DNA of 64,000 nt from Acidobacteriaceae bacterium (GTDB taxonomy: Bacteria; Acidobacteriota; Terriglobia; Terriglobales; Acidobacteriaceae), in assembly GCA_027452245.1 (NCBI GenBank), contig DAIDGW010000035.1, forward strand, positions 29,961 to 93,960, in the 5' to 3' direction. Made by a program: the position numbers and the translations under genes. The notes under the pieces are model-generated. The model saw nothing but the letters and a program-made list of their open reading frames with translations. It was not told the DNA's origin and did not search any database. Every line of letters starts with the position of its first letter. Positions within the stretch are counted from its first letter, which is position 1. Positions 30,064 through 41,019 of the stretch are shown one piece after another.

Positions 30064-31517
30064 GCACCAGCGTAGATACCTTTCGTGACCTCGCCCAGCA
30101 GGACTACAAGTGGGGCTTCGTCACCGACATCGAGCACGAGCAGGTCCCCAAAGGCCTGAACGAAGACATCGTCCGCACGATTTCGGCCAAGAAGAACGAG
30201 CCGGCATTCATGCTGGAGTGGCGCCTCAAGGCCTTCCGCCATTGGATGTCGCTGGAGAAGGCGCAGGCCGAGCCGAAGTGGGCCAATATCAAGTACGCGC
30301 CGATCGACTATCAGGACATCGTCTACTACTCTGCCCCGAAGCAGAAAAAGCAGCTGAACAGCCTCGACGAACTCGATCCGGAAATCCTCCGCACCTACGA
30401 GAAGCTTGGCATTCCTCTGGCTGAGCAGAAGATGCTCGCCGGCGTAGCCGTGGACGCCGTGTTCGACAGCGTCTCGGTCGCAACTACGTTCAAAGAGAAG
30501 CTGGCCGAACTGGGAGTAATTTTCTGCTCCTTCTCCGAAGCGCTGCAGAAGTATCCCGAACTGGTCCAGAAGTATCTCGGCACGGTCGTCCCTTATACCG
30601 ATAATTTCTTCGCATCCCTGAACTCAGCCGTCTTCAGCGACGGTTCCTTTGTCTACGTTCCCAAGGGCGTTCGCTGCCCGATGGAGCTTTCCACCTACTT
30701 CCGCATCAACGCCGCCGAGACCGGACAGTTCGAGCGCACCCTGATCGTCGCCGATGAAGGCGCCTACGTCAGCTATCTCGAGGGCTGCACCGCCCCCATC
30801 CGCGATGAGAACCAACTGCACGCCGCCGTCGTCGAACTGATCGCTCTCGACAACGCTCAAATCAAGTACTCGACCGTGCAAAACTGGTACCCCGGCGACA
30901 AGCAAGGACGCGGCGGCATCTACAACTTCGTCACCAAGCGTGGCAACTGCAAGGGCGTGAACTCCAAAATTTCCTGGACGCAGGTCGAGACCGGATCTGC
31001 TATCACCTGGAAGTATCCAAGCTGCATCCTGCAAGGCGACAACTCGATCGGCGAATTTTACTCGGTCGCGCTGGCCAACAATTATCAGCAGGCCGACACC
31101 GGCACGAAGATGATCCACCTGGGCAAGAACACCAGTAGCACGATCGTCTCCAAGGGCATCTCCGCCGGCCACGGGCAAAACACCTATCGCGGACAGGTGA
31201 AGATCCAGAAGAATGCCACCGGCGCGCGCAACTACACGCAATGCGATTCGCTGCTGATCGGCGACAAGTGCGGTGCGCACACCTTCCCGTACATCGAAGT
31301 GAAGAACTCGACCGCTCGCATGGAGCACGAGGCTTCCACCTCCAAGATCGGCGAAGATCAGCTCTTTTATTTGCAGCAGCGCGGGCTCAAGGCCGAAGAC
31401 GCCGTCTCCATGATCGTCAACGGATTCTGCAAGCAGGTCTTCCGCGAGCTGCCCATGGAATTTGCCGTCGAAGCCCAAAAGCTGCTCAGCGTCAGCCTGG
31501 AAGGCAGCGTCGGGTAG
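30060..31517 (+). CDS. sufB: Fe-S cluster assembly protein SufB
   Basis: [90 protein letters not shown]. Confidence 0.97.
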   Translation: MSTSVDTFRDLAQQDYKWGFVTDIEHEQVPKGLNEDIVRTISAKKNEPAFMLEWRLKAFRHWMSLEKAQAEPKWANIKYAPIDYQDIVYYSAPKQKKQLNSLDELDPEILRTYEKLGIPLAEQKMLAGVAVDAVFDSVSVATTFKEKLAELGVIFCSFSEALQKYPELVQKYLGTVVPYTDNFFASLNSAVFSDGSFVYVPKGVRCPMELSTYFRINAAETGQFERTLIVADEGAYVSYLEGCTAPIRDENQLHAAVVELIALDNAQIKYSTVQNWYPGDKQGRGGIYNFVTKRGNCKGVNSKISWTQVETGSAITWKYPSCILQGDNSIGEFYSVALANNYQQADTGTKMIHLGKNTSSTIVSKGISAGHGQNTYRGQVKIQKNATGARNYTQCDSLLIGDKCGAHTFPYIEVKNSTARMEHEASTSKIGEDQLFYLQQRGLKAEDAVSMIVNGFCKQVFRELPMEFAVEAQKLLSVSLEGSVG

Positions 31518-31626
31518 CCGGTTCGGTGTGGCGTGGCGATTTAGCGCTGCGAACCAATTTAGCCCCGGCGAAAGCGACCGATAATAGCCCGTCGCTTCAG
31601 AGCCGGGAACCTTAGGCATTGAGAGC

Positions 31627-31644
31627 GCGTCCCCGCAGGGACGC
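31627..31644. repeat. Perfect hairpin GCGTCCC-CGCA-GGGACGC between sufB and sufC
   Basis: Seven-bp perfect inverted repeat with 4-nt loop; no U-run follows. Confidence 0.7.
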
Positions 31645-31670
31645 CTGAAAGCACAACGAAGGAACAACGC

Positions 31671-32438
31671 ATGCATCTGCTCGAAATCAAAAATCTGCAC
31701 GCCAATGTTGACGGGCACGAGATCCTCAAAGGCATCAATCTCATCCTCAACCCCGGTGAAGTTCATTCCATCATGGGCCCGAACGGATCGGGCAAAAGCA
31801 CGTTGGCGCAGGTGCTGTCGCGCCATCCCGCGTACGAAGTCACCGACGGTGAAGTCTTGTACAACGGCAAAGACCTGCTCGCCATGAAGCCCGAAGAAGC
31901 CGCCTGCGAAGGCGTTTTCCTCGCCTTCCAATATCCGGTCGAGATTCCCGGCATCAGCAACACCTACTTTCTACGCTCGGCGCTGAACGCCATCCGTAAA
32001 TACCGCGGCGAAGACGAAATGGATGCGATGGACTTTCTGCCCATGTTCCGCGAGAAGTTGAAACTGCTCGAAATGGACGACAAGCTGATGAACCGCTCCG
32101 TCAACGAGGGCTTCTCGGGCGGCGAAAAGAAGCGCAATGAGATTTTGCAGATGGCCATTCTGCAACCCAAGCTGGCGATCCTCGATGAAACCGACTCCGG
32201 CCTTGACATTGACGCGCTCCGCATCGTGGCCAACGGCGTAAACGCCCTGCGCGGTCCCGAGCGCGCCATGCTGGTCGTGACTCACTATCAGCGGCTGTTG
32301 AACTACATCGTGCCCGACTTCGTGCATGTGCTGGTTGACGGGCGCATCGTCCGCTCCGGCGGAAAAGAACTGGCGCTCGAACTGGAAGAAAAAGGCTACG
32401 GCTGGATCGAAGCCGAGGCCCAACCCACATCCGCATAG
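31671..32438 (+). CDS. sufC: Fe-S cluster assembly ATPase SufC
   Basis: GPNGSGKSTLAQVLSRHPAYEVTDG Walker A, GFSGGEKKRNEILQM signature, LAILDETDSGLDIDALR Walker B. Confidence 0.97.
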   Translation: MHLLEIKNLHANVDGHEILKGINLILNPGEVHSIMGPNGSGKSTLAQVLSRHPAYEVTDGEVLYNGKDLLAMKPEEAACEGVFLAFQYPVEIPGISNTYFLRSALNAIRKYRGEDEMDAMDFLPMFREKLKLLEMDDKLMNRSVNEGFSGGEKKRNEILQMAILQPKLAILDETDSGLDIDALRIVANGVNALRGPERAMLVVTHYQRLLNYIVPDFVHVLVDGRIVRSGGKELALELEEKGYGWIEAEAQPTSA

Positions 32439-32585
32439 GTGGTACCGGTAGAGGGTGCCCCGGGGTCTCGCCGAATTTGCCAGACCTGTTTGCCAGACCG
32501 GGGAGAAATTGAAGTTATTGGGCGCGCTTTAGCGCTGCCATGCAGAATCGGCTTACAAGTGGGGTTTTAGCCCCTGAGGTACGAC

Positions 32586-33956
32586 GTGACCACGACCGCA
32601 ATTGAAAAACTCGATCATCATCTGCACACCTTCACGGAATTCGCGAAACGCGCCTCCGGCCCCTCCTGGCTGAAGAAACTCCGCGAAGACGCATTCGCCC
32701 GCTTCTGCGAAACCGGATTCCCGACCACCCGCGACGAGGACTGGCGCTTCACCAACGTCTCCGCGATCGCGCGCACCCCGTTCGAACTGGCGCAATCCGC
32801 CACTCATCTCTCGAATGCCGATATTGCGCAATGGCACATGGAAAACTCCGCCGCTGAACTCGTCTTCGTCGATGGATACTACGTCCCCGAGCTATCGCGC
32901 CTGCAAGGTGTCAAGGGAACGGTGACCAACCTGCAACCAGCGATCACCTCCAAAGAAGTCGAATCCCATCTCGGCCGTTACCTCAACATTCACCGCGATC
33001 CCTTCTCCGCCCTGAATACGGCCTTTGCCGCAGACGGCGCCTATGTCCGGATCAGGCGCGGAACCCTGCTCGAAAATCCTATTCACCTGCTTTTCGTTTC
33101 GACGCAAGCCAACACGCCGCGCATGGTTCATCCCCGCAACCTGCTGGTTTGCGAGATGGAAACGCAGGCCACGTTCATCGAACAGTACGTCTCGCTCGGC
33201 ACCGGGACGGTGCTCTCCAATAGCGCCACCGAGTTGATTGCCGGTGAGAATTCCAACATCTCGCATTACATGATCGAGCGCGAGGATACCGCCGCGTTCA
33301 ACGTCTCTACCCTGCGCATTCAGCAGGAGCGCAGCTCCAACGTCGCCTCGCATTCGCTTCTGCTCGGTGGTGGGCTCGTGCGCAACAATGTCCATCCCGT
33401 GCTTGCCGGCGAAGGTAGCGAGTGCCTGATTAATGGCCTGTTCGTCGGAAGCGGCAAGCAGCATCTTGACAACTACATGCATGTCGAGCACGCCAGCCCG
33501 CATTGCAGCAGCCGCCAGTTCTACAATGGAATTCTCGACGACCACGCACACGGCGTTTTTCACGGACGCATCGTCGTCCACAAAGACGCCCAGAAGACCG
33601 ACGCCAAGCAGACCAACCGCAACCTGCTTTTGTCCGATGACGCGCAGATCGACACCAAGCCGCAACTGGAAATCTACGCCGACGACGTGAAGTGTACGCA
33701 CGGCGCGACCATCGGCCAGATCGAAGAGAATGCACTTTTCTATCTGCGCTCGCGCGGCATCGATGAAGTCAGCGCCCGCCGTCTGCTACTGCTGGCCTTC
33801 GCCAGTGAGTGTCTCGACCGCATGAAACCCGGTCCGGCGCAGGCTCATGCCGAGCAATTGATCCACGCGCACCTGCTCAATGTTGCCGATCACGCGCACT
33901 CGCAATCTGCCAGGACGAGCAAAGGCACCGGACGCAATTGGGAGGAAGTCGGATGA
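32586..33956 (+). CDS. sufD: Fe-S cluster assembly protein SufD
   Basis: SufB/D family; DDHAHGVFHGRIVVHKDAQKTDAKQTNRNLLLSDDAQIDTKPQLEIYADDVKCTHGATIGQIEENALFYLRSRGI. GTG or internal start at 32586. Confidence 0.95.
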   Translation: MTTTAIEKLDHHLHTFTEFAKRASGPSWLKKLREDAFARFCETGFPTTRDEDWRFTNVSAIARTPFELAQSATHLSNADIAQWHMENSAAELVFVDGYYVPELSRLQGVKGTVTNLQPAITSKEVESHLGRYLNIHRDPFSALNTAFAADGAYVRIRRGTLLENPIHLLFVSTQANTPRMVHPRNLLVCEMETQATFIEQYVSLGTGTVLSNSATELIAGENSNISHYMIEREDTAAFNVSTLRIQQERSSNVASHSLLLGGGLVRNNVHPVLAGEGSECLINGLFVGSGKQHLDNYMHVEHASPHCSSRQFYNGILDDHAHGVFHGRIVVHKDAQKTDAKQTNRNLLLSDDAQIDTKPQLEIYADDVKCTHGATIGQIEENALFYLRSRGIDEVSARRLLLLAFASECLDRMKPGPAQAHAEQLIHAHLLNVADHAHSQSARTSKGTGRNWEEVG

Positions 33957-35224
33957 GTACCGCCGTGAAGCTGCCCGCCAGAGAATCCGCCCCGCACGAA
34001 ATGTCAGACTACGATGTCGAGCGCATCCGCGCCGATTTCCCCATCCTCCGCGAAAAAGCTCACGGACACACGCTCGTCTATCTCGACAACGCCGCCACCT
34101 CGCAGAAGCCCAAAGCCGTCATCGACGCGATCGTCGGCTATTACGAGCACGAGAACGCCAATATCCATCGTGGCGTGCATTATCTTTCTGAGCGCGCCAC
34201 CGAAGAATTCGAACTGGCGCGCAAGTCCGCGCAAAAATTCATCAACGCTCCACGTCCGAGTGAAATCATCTTTGTGCGCGGTGCCACCGAAGCTATCAAT
34301 CTGGTCGCCCAAACTTATGGGCGCACCCACGTTCATGCCGGAGACGAAGTGCTCATCACCGCCATGGAGCATCACTCCGACATCGTTCCCTGGCAAATCC
34401 TCTGCGAACAGCAGGGGGCCAAACTCAAAGTCGCGCCCATCAACGATCGCGGCGAACTGATCCTCGCAGAATTCGAGCGGCTGCTCACGCCGCGCACGAA
34501 GATTGTCGGCGTAGGCCACGTCTCCAACGCGCTCGGGACCGTCAACCCCGTCCGCGAAATCGTGACAATGGCGCACGCGCGCAACATCCCGGTGCTCGTC
34601 GACGGAGCGCAGGCCGCGCCCCATGTCGCCATCGACGTACAGCAACTCGACTGCGATTTCTACGCCATCTCCGGACACAAAATGTACGGCCCCACCGGAA
34701 TCGGCATCCTTTACGGCAAGCAGGCGCTGCTCGAAGCCATGCCCCCGTATCAGGGCGGCGGAGACATGATCAGTTCCGTCACCTTCGAAAAGACTTCCTA
34801 CAACCGGGTTCCGCACAAATTTGAAGCCGGCACGCCCGACATGGCCGGAGCCATCGGCCTGCGCGCCGCCATCGAATATCTGCAGAAGCTCGGCATGAAC
34901 AACATCGCGGCCCACGAGCATCAGTTGCTCGAATACGCGACCCGGGCCGTCTCCGCCATCCCCGGCGTTCGCATCATTGGCACCGCGCGCCACAAGGCCA
35001 GCGTGCTGTCATTCGTGATCGAAGGAGTTCATCCCCACGATATCGGCACCATCCTCGATCAGCAAGGCATCGCCATCCGCACCGGGCATCATTGCGCTCA
35101 ACCCGTAATGGAGTGCTTCAAGATCGACGCGACCGCCCGTGCTTCCTTTGGCATCTACAACACCAAAGAAGAGATCGATGCGCTGGTCCGCGGCATCAAA
35201 AAGGTGCAGGAGGTTTTTGCCTGA
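33953..35224 (+). CDS. sufS: Cysteine desulfurase SufS
   Basis: VYLDNAATSQKPKAVIDAI, NIHRGVHYLSERAT, SGHKMYGPTGIGILYGK, RTGHHCAQPVM. Start set to ATG 33953 (overlaps sufD stop) rather than the tracked 33809. Confidence 0.96.
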   Translation: MSTAVKLPARESAPHEMSDYDVERIRADFPILREKAHGHTLVYLDNAATSQKPKAVIDAIVGYYEHENANIHRGVHYLSERATEEFELARKSAQKFINAPRPSEIIFVRGATEAINLVAQTYGRTHVHAGDEVLITAMEHHSDIVPWQILCEQQGAKLKVAPINDRGELILAEFERLLTPRTKIVGVGHVSNALGTVNPVREIVTMAHARNIPVLVDGAQAAPHVAIDVQQLDCDFYAISGHKMYGPTGIGILYGKQALLEAMPPYQGGGDMISSVTFEKTSYNRVPHKFEAGTPDMAGAIGLRAAIEYLQKLGMNNIAAHEHQLLEYATRAVSAIPGVRIIGTARHKASVLSFVIEGVHPHDIGTILDQQGIAIRTGHHCAQPVMECFKIDATARASFGIYNTKEEIDALVRGIKKVQEVFA

Positions 35225-35676
35225 TGCCCGATCTTCGCGATCTATATCAGGAAGTGATCCTCGAGCACAGCAAGTCTCCGCGGAACTACCGCGAGTTGAA
35301 GCCCGCCGATCACAAGGCGGAAGGCTACAATCCGCTCTGCGGCGACCGCTTCACTATCTATCTGCAAATGGATGGCGATTCCATCTGCGACATCGGATTT
35401 CAGGGCTCCGGTTGCGCCATCTCGAAAGCTTCCGCGTCAATGATGACGCAGGCCTTGAAAGGCAAGACTAAAGAAGAAGCCGAGAAGCTGTTTCACCGCT
35501 TCCACGAAGTCGTCACAGGCAAAACGGAGTCCCACGGGCACGAAGCCGAACTCGGCAAGCTCGCCGTCTTCGCCGGCGTTTCCGAGTTTCCGCTGCGCGT
35601 GAAATGCGCGACTCTGGCCTGGCATACGCTCGAAGCTGCGATCGAAGGAAAACAGGAAGCCGTTTCCACTGAATAA
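35224..35676 (+). CDS. sufU: Fe-S scaffold / sulfur-transfer protein SufU
   Basis: DLYQEVILEHSKSPRNYRELKPADHKAEGYNPLCGDRFTIYL, GSGCAISKASASMMTQALKGK, RVKCATLAWHTLEAAI. Start set to ATG 35224. Confidence 0.94.
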   Translation: MPDLRDLYQEVILEHSKSPRNYRELKPADHKAEGYNPLCGDRFTIYLQMDGDSICDIGFQGSGCAISKASASMMTQALKGKTKEEAEKLFHRFHEVVTGKTESHGHEAELGKLAVFAGVSEFPLRVKCATLAWHTLEAAIEGKQEAVSTE

Positions 35677-35699
35677 CGAATTCGAGACTGAGTGGTCTT

Positions 35700-36272
35700 A
35701 TGTACGAACTGATTGAATTGAAGCGCGATTGTCCCGCCATTGAAATTCCCAGCGGCATTCACCGCCTGCTGCCCTCCAACACACGCGTGCGCGTTTCGCA
35801 GTTTCTCGGCACCAGCTACACCGTCGTCAGCGACATGGGATGTATGTTCCGTATCGATGCCAAAGACTCTGACGCGCTCGGCTTCACTGCGCCCGCCCCG
35901 CAAGCCACCGCGGCCGAAGGCGCGTTCAGCGAAAAGCTGGTTTGGGATCAGCTTAAAACCGTCTACGATCCCGAGATTCCGGTGAACATTGTCGATTTAG
36001 GTTTGATCTATTCCTGCGAGGTCTTCGAGCACGAACAAGGCGGGAAGAAAATCGCCATCAGGATGTCGATGACCGCGCCCGGATGTGGCATGGGCAACGT
36101 TCTCAAAGCTGATGTCGAAAGCAAAGTCGCGAACCTTCCGGAAGTTAAAGCCGTCGATGTTCAGGTCGTCTTCGATCCGCCGTGGAATCCGGGCCTCATG
36201 TCCGAAGCCGCCAAGCTGCAACTCGGGTTCGATCTCGACTACGGCGCTCCCGCCAACCGCTTCATCCGCTGA
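35700..36272 (+). CDS. sufT: SufT-like DUF59 protein
   Basis: LKTVYDPEIPVNIVDLGLIYSCEV, MSMTAPGCGMGNVLKADVESKV, VQVVFDPPWNPGLMSEAAKLQLGF. Confidence 0.9.
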   Translation: MYELIELKRDCPAIEIPSGIHRLLPSNTRVRVSQFLGTSYTVVSDMGCMFRIDAKDSDALGFTAPAPQATAAEGAFSEKLVWDQLKTVYDPEIPVNIVDLGLIYSCEVFEHEQGGKKIAIRMSMTAPGCGMGNVLKADVESKVANLPEVKAVDVQVVFDPPWNPGLMSEAAKLQLGFDLDYGAPANRFIR

Positions 36273-36389
36273 ACTATACAAACCAAAAATTCGACGCCCC
36301 ACTTCTCAGCGGTTTTGCGAGAGGTGGGAAGATCGTGTCCTCAAGCGCGGCTTCAGACGCGCCGCCCGGCGCTCCTCCGATTAAGAACC

Positions 36390-37529
36390 TTACCTGTGCC
36401 CCAACTCCGCATGTAGCTGCAAGAACCTCAGCACGTGCGTCCGTGAAAAAATGCCTTCCAGATGTCCGTTCGAAATCACCGGCAACTGATTCACATCTTC
36501 TTTCGCCATCATCTCCAGCGCCTGCAGCGCCGGAGTCTCCGGCGCAACCGCGCGCACCTGATTCAGCGGACGCATAATCCCCTGCAACGACGTTACCGGC
36601 CAGTCCTCTCGCCGCACTTTTCTCAAGTCCGTCGGGGTCAGCAAACCGACGACGGCTTGGTTCTGCACCACCACAAAGCAGCGCTTCCCCGTATGCAATA
36701 GAAATTGCTCCACGAAATCCTGCGCGCTGATGTGGCTTTCGACCGTGGGGCAATCGTGGTCCATCAGGTCCGAGACAGGTCGGCCTCGCAGTTCGGTCAC
36801 CAGTTCCGCCTGCGCCTGGCTGCCGCGGGCGGCGTCCAGCAGAAACCAGCCAATGAACGCCAGCCACAATCCCCCCAGATTCTCGCCCAGGAAAAACCGC
36901 CACAGCCCGTACAGGATGAACAGCACGGCGACTACTTGCCCCACCCGCGCCGCCGCGCGGGTGGACCGATTCTGGTTTTTCGTGATCCACCAGATGATCC
37001 CCCGCAGCACCCGCCCCCCGTCCAGCGGATAGCCGGGGATCATATTGAAAATCGCCAGCGCAATATTGATATAGCCCAGCCACAACAGCACGGCGGCCAC
37101 CGGCGTGACCGCTTCTTTGCCCGGAGCCCACCCGGCGAGATGCGCGAGCCCCATGCAGATGAATCCGATGACCAGGCTCGTCAGCGGACCAACCACGGCG
37201 ATCCAGAACTCCGATTTCGCGTCTGACGCTTCCGACTCGATCTGCGAAACTCCCCCCAGCGCGAACAACGTGATGGCCCGCACCTTCAGCCCGCGCGATT
37301 TGGCCAGCAACGAGTGCGCCAGTTCGTGCAGGAGCAGCGCGACGAAAAATAGCACGGCAGTGATGATCGCAGCCGACCATACGACCGCATCGCCCCACCA
37401 CGGCGTGGCGTGATGAAACTGCCAGACCAGCGACCAGGTGATCAGAGCCGCAATAATGAACCAGCTATAGTGGAGGCCGATTTCGATCCCGGCAATTCGG
37501 CCCAGTCGGATTTGCGAACGGAGTGGCAT
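36390..37529 (-). CDS. Site-2 protease family membrane peptidase (M50) with CBS domains
   Basis: [15 protein letters not shown] (HExxH-type), [19 protein letters not shown] pattern at C-terminus. Start moved to ATG 37529 ([17 protein letters not shown]). Confidence 0.9.
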   Translation of the reverse strand: MPLRSQIRLGRIAGIEIGLHYSWFIIAALITWSLVWQFHHATPWWGDAVVWSAAIITAVLFFVALLLHELAHSLLAKSRGLKVRAITLFALGGVSQIESEASDAKSEFWIAVVGPLTSLVIGFICMGLAHLAGWAPGKEAVTPVAAVLLWLGYINIALAIFNMIPGYPLDGGRVLRGIIWWITKNQNRSTRAAARVGQVVAVLFILYGLWRFFLGENLGGLWLAFIGWFLLDAARGSQAQAELVTELRGRPVSDLMDHDCPTVESHISAQDFVEQFLLHTGKRCFVVVQNQAVVGLLTPTDLRKVRREDWPVTSLQGIMRPLNQVRAVAPETPALQALEMMAKEDVNQLPVISNGHLEGIFSRTHVLRFLQLHAELGHR

Positions 37530-37605
37530 CTTACACCTGCATTTCTGCTCCGTTCTATTGGATGATTCCGCCAGCCGATAGGTAGCCAAAAACGAAACTG
37601 CAGCT

Positions 37606-37863
37606 TCAACCCTCTGATTTCCATTCGTTTTTGGCGCCTGCCACACCGCCGCGTTCACGCGTGGGCGAGAAATAAAAGCAGTAAATGAGACCAAGTATGA
37701 ACAAGACTCCGCCCCACCATACCGGGGCATGCAGATTGAACAGCACAACCCGGTCCAGCGGCGGATAAATCCACTCGTACACTCCGGCGCCGCAGATCAG
37801 CGCGCCGTTGACCAGTAACGAAACTCCGATAAAAAACCAGATCGATAAAGAACCGGATCTCAT
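37606..37863 (-). CDS. Hypothetical small membrane protein
   Basis: Two TM helices; next to the symporter gene. Confidence 0.6.
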   Translation of the reverse strand: MRSGSLSIWFFIGVSLLVNGALICGAGVYEWIYPPLDRVVLFNLHAPVWWGGVLFILGLIYCFYFSPTRERGGVAGAKNEWKSEG

Positions 37864-37869
37864 CGCTGC

Positions 37870-39570
37870 CTACCAGAAAATGATATTCACCACCACAAAC
37901 GCTAGCCCGACTACAACCGCCCAGAACACCGGACGACGAAACAGCGAAACCTGCTCTTCCTGCGGAATCTTTGTCAGCCCGTACACAACCCCAATCAGTT
38001 CCGCATCCGGTTTCGGCTTTGTGACCAGGCTCACCAACACGGTCACGATCACGCACACGGAACACGACCAGAGCGCCTGAAACATATCCTGCGCCATCGC
38101 CTTGGCATGCGGAGACAATGCCACGTATCGCAGCGCCGTGGGGTCGGCTTTCACCCATGACCACATGCCGATCGATGTCAGCGTTCCCGACAGCAAGCCC
38201 CAGAACCCGCCCGCAGGAGTTGCCCGCCGCCAAAGCATTCCCAGGATTACCGTGCCGAATAAAGGCGCCATAAAGAAGCTGAAGACCGCCTGCACGTAGT
38301 CCATGATGCTGGCGAACTGCATAACGAAATACGCAGTGACGATCGAAATAATTACGCCCGCCAGCGTGGACCACCGGCCCATGCGCACGTAGTGGCGGTC
38401 GTCTTCGTTCTTCTTGATCAGCGCGCGGTAAATGTCATACGTCCACACCGTAGTGAACGCGCTGACATTGCCCGCCATGCCCGACATGAAGCCCGCGATC
38501 AGCGCCGTGATTCCCAAGCCCAACAATCCCGGACCGCAGTAACGCGCCAGCATCAGCGGCAACACTTCGTTATAGCTGTGCCCCGCGGAACCGGCCACGT
38601 CCTGTCCCACCAGCTTGAACGGAAGCACCGCCAGCGCCAGCAATCCCGGAAGGACGACGATGAACGGCACCAGCATCTTGAATCCCGCCCCGATGATTGG
38701 GGCCATCTTCGCCGCGCGAATGTCTTTGGCCGCCAGCACGCGCTGCACGACCAGGAAATCGGTGGTCCAATAGCCCATCGAGATCACTGCGCCCAGGCCG
38801 AACACAATTCCCACCCAATTGATCCCCATGGGATTTTCGCTGAAGTGCCCCAGCGTGCTCCATAGGTGCGTGTACTCGGCGGATGCGTTCACCGCGATGC
38901 GCGCCTTCAGGCCGCTGAATCCTCCCGCTTCGATCAAACCCAGAATCGGGATCAGCAGCGCTCCCGCCCAGATCAGAATGAATTGCAGAACTTCATTGAA
39001 AATCGCCGACCGCAATCCGCCCAGCGCAACATACGCCGCGACCGTGATCGATGAAACCAGGATGCTGAAATTGATGTTCCATCCCAGGATGACTTTCAGC
39101 ACCAGCGCCATCGAATACATGTTGATGCCGCTCATCAGCACCGTCATAAACGCGAAGGAAATCGAGGAAAGCGCGCGGCTCGGCTCCCCGAAGCGCAACT
39201 TCAGGTACCCGGGGACGGAATGCGTCTTCGAGATGTAATAAAACGGCATCATCACCAGCGCGAGAAAAAGCATGGCGGGGATGGCGCCGATCCAATACCA
39301 GTGCGCGGCAAGAATGCCGTATTGATAAGCCGACCCCGCCCATCCCATCAGTTCCAGCGAGCCGAGATTTGCCGAAAGAAAACTGAGGCCCGCGATCCAG
39401 GCGGTCATCTCGCGTCCCGCCATGAAAAAGTCTTCGCCCGTTTTGGCCTGCCCCTTGAGGTAGAACCCGATCGTCAATACCAGCACGAAATAGAGGACGA
39501 TGATCACCATGTCCACCGCGGAGAGGTGAACCAGAGTGGGAGCGTGCAGCAGCAAGAGGGCAGGAATCAT
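37870..39570 (-). CDS. Sodium:solute symporter family protein (SSS)
   Basis: VHLSAVDMVIIVLYFVLVLTIGFYLKGQ, FFMAGREMTAWIAGLSFLSANLGSLELMGWAGSAYQYG, QRVLAAKDIRAAKMAPIIGAGFKMLVPF. Confidence 0.93.
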   Translation of the reverse strand: MIPALLLLHAPTLVHLSAVDMVIIVLYFVLVLTIGFYLKGQAKTGEDFFMAGREMTAWIAGLSFLSANLGSLELMGWAGSAYQYGILAAHWYWIGAIPAMLFLALVMMPFYYISKTHSVPGYLKLRFGEPSRALSSISFAFMTVLMSGINMYSMALVLKVILGWNINFSILVSSITVAAYVALGGLRSAIFNEVLQFILIWAGALLIPILGLIEAGGFSGLKARIAVNASAEYTHLWSTLGHFSENPMGINWVGIVFGLGAVISMGYWTTDFLVVQRVLAAKDIRAAKMAPIIGAGFKMLVPFIVVLPGLLALAVLPFKLVGQDVAGSAGHSYNEVLPLMLARYCGPGLLGLGITALIAGFMSGMAGNVSAFTTVWTYDIYRALIKKNEDDRHYVRMGRWSTLAGVIISIVTAYFVMQFASIMDYVQAVFSFFMAPLFGTVILGMLWRRATPAGGFWGLLSGTLTSIGMWSWVKADPTALRYVALSPHAKAMAQDMFQALWSCSVCVIVTVLVSLVTKPKPDAELIGVVYGLTKIPQEEQVSLFRRPVFWAVVVGLAFVVVNIIFW

Positions 39571-40166
39571 TTCGGGATCGATCTGGCGCGGCTGAAGGAT
39601 ATTTTGCCGAACCCGGCGGGCCGGAACACGAACGCACGCAACCGATTACCGTCCGCCGCTGAAGTCTCTGGGAGCAAGCAGAACACTACCATAACCGCTC
39701 TCCCGGACCCAACCCTGAGAGGATTGCACGGATGTTATTTTTCTGGGTTAGGAACTCCGGGGAATATAAGCGATCCGGGCCAAGTGACAGGGTCGCGGGA
39801 TCTCCGCGTGCCACTTCGGCAGAAGCAAATCACAAACCATGTTGCATATTTGTATTTACGACGGCTATTACCCGTTGTGGAGACAACGGGAGGTGCGCAT
39901 TCACACCTTTTCCACAGCTCGTATGTGACGGATAACCTTGCCTGCGGAAATCTTTTGTGCGCATCATCCACTGAGGGCGACACGGCTTCTCTCCGTGCAC
40001 CCCCTCTGTAGGGGACTGCGTTTCCCGCAATCGGCTTCTAAGTTCTTTGAAATTGATATTTTGCGCGTGAAGGGGGGATATCTGCGATTTTGTTCCCTAT
40101 CCAGAATCAACAACTTGCAGGCGAGGCTGGCTGGACATCCCTTCGAAATGATAGCTAACTCCCTGG

Positions 40167-40211
40167 GGCTCAGTATTTTACATCTAAGTCTATGCGGCTC
40201 AGTATTTTACA
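40167..40211. repeat. Two 16-bp direct repeats GGCTCAGTATTTTACA, 29-bp period
   Basis: Identical copies at 40167-40182 and 40196-40211 in a ~1 kb gap without convincing CDS. Confidence 0.8.
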
Positions 40212-40499
40212 GATGCTCATGGGGATATCCCTTTGGCAACTTCTTTGTTTTCTGGATTTTGCGCAAGTGAGCGGTTTTTTTTGGATACCCTGATATCCCC
40301 CCGGCGTCGTCTCTCCAGGCTGTGTCTTTTCCAACATAGCGAGAGATCTCAGAGAAATTGGCCTTTTCCCCGAGCAGAGCGTTAAGCCGCTTACCCGATC
40401 GAGGCTTGCACGCAGATCCATCCGCGAGTTGGTGAGCGCGCGCCGCTGACTGACGAAGCCGAACCTAGGCCGCCATGCAACCCGATGCCCGGCGGCCAG

Positions 40500-40517
40500 C
40501 AACTAAATCTTTAGTTG
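40500..40517. promoter_or_regulatory. Candidate BlaI-type operator upstream of blaI
   Basis: Perfect dyad CAACTAAA-TC-TTTAGTTG; its right end overlaps TTGACG. Confidence 0.65.
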
Positions 40518-40623
40518 ACGTTTTTAGCGACGGATCGTCCAATACACCGAGCCAATCAAATGGGGTATATAGGCGGCTAGCGTCATGGCGATCCGAACTG
40601 CGATAACTGGGGACTGAGCGATC

Positions 40624-41019
40624 GTGCCACCGACCAAATCTGCGACATTGACGGAAGCCGAGTTGAGGCTGATGGATGTGCTCTGGGAGCGCGGACCCTG
40701 CTCCGTGCAACAGGTGCTGTCAGTTCTGCCGAAACAGCCTCCATTGGCCTACAACTCGGTGCTCACCACTATGCGCATCCTGGAAAAAAAGGGATACGTG
40801 GAGCACGTCAAAGACGGGCGGGCGCACATCTACGCTCCGGCGATTAAGCGGGAAGATGCGACCAAGTCGGAGATCTCCCACCTGCTCAACCGCTTTTTCA
40901 AGAATTCGCGCGAACTGCTTCTGCTGAACATTCTGGAAGACGCCTCGATTGATCGGAAGGAAGTGGAGCGGCTGCGGGACCTGATTGCGAAATCGTCGCC
41001 GTCCGGAGAAAAGGAATGA
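40624..41019 (+). CDS. BlaI/MecI/CopY-family transcriptional regulator
   Basis: LTEAELRLMDVLWERGPCSVQQVLSVLPKQPPLAYNSVLTTMRILEKKGYVEHVKDGRAHIYAP. Confidence 0.93.
   Translation: MPPTKSATLTEAELRLMDVLWERGPCSVQQVLSVLPKQPPLAYNSVLTTMRILEKKGYVEHVKDGRAHIYAPAIKREDATKSEISHLLNRFFKNSRELLLLNILEDASIDRKEVERLRDLIAKSSPSGEKE

Noticed and set aside
30624-31931. 435-aa ORF on the minus strand
   Set aside because: Antisense to sufB and the start of sufC; no domain pattern.
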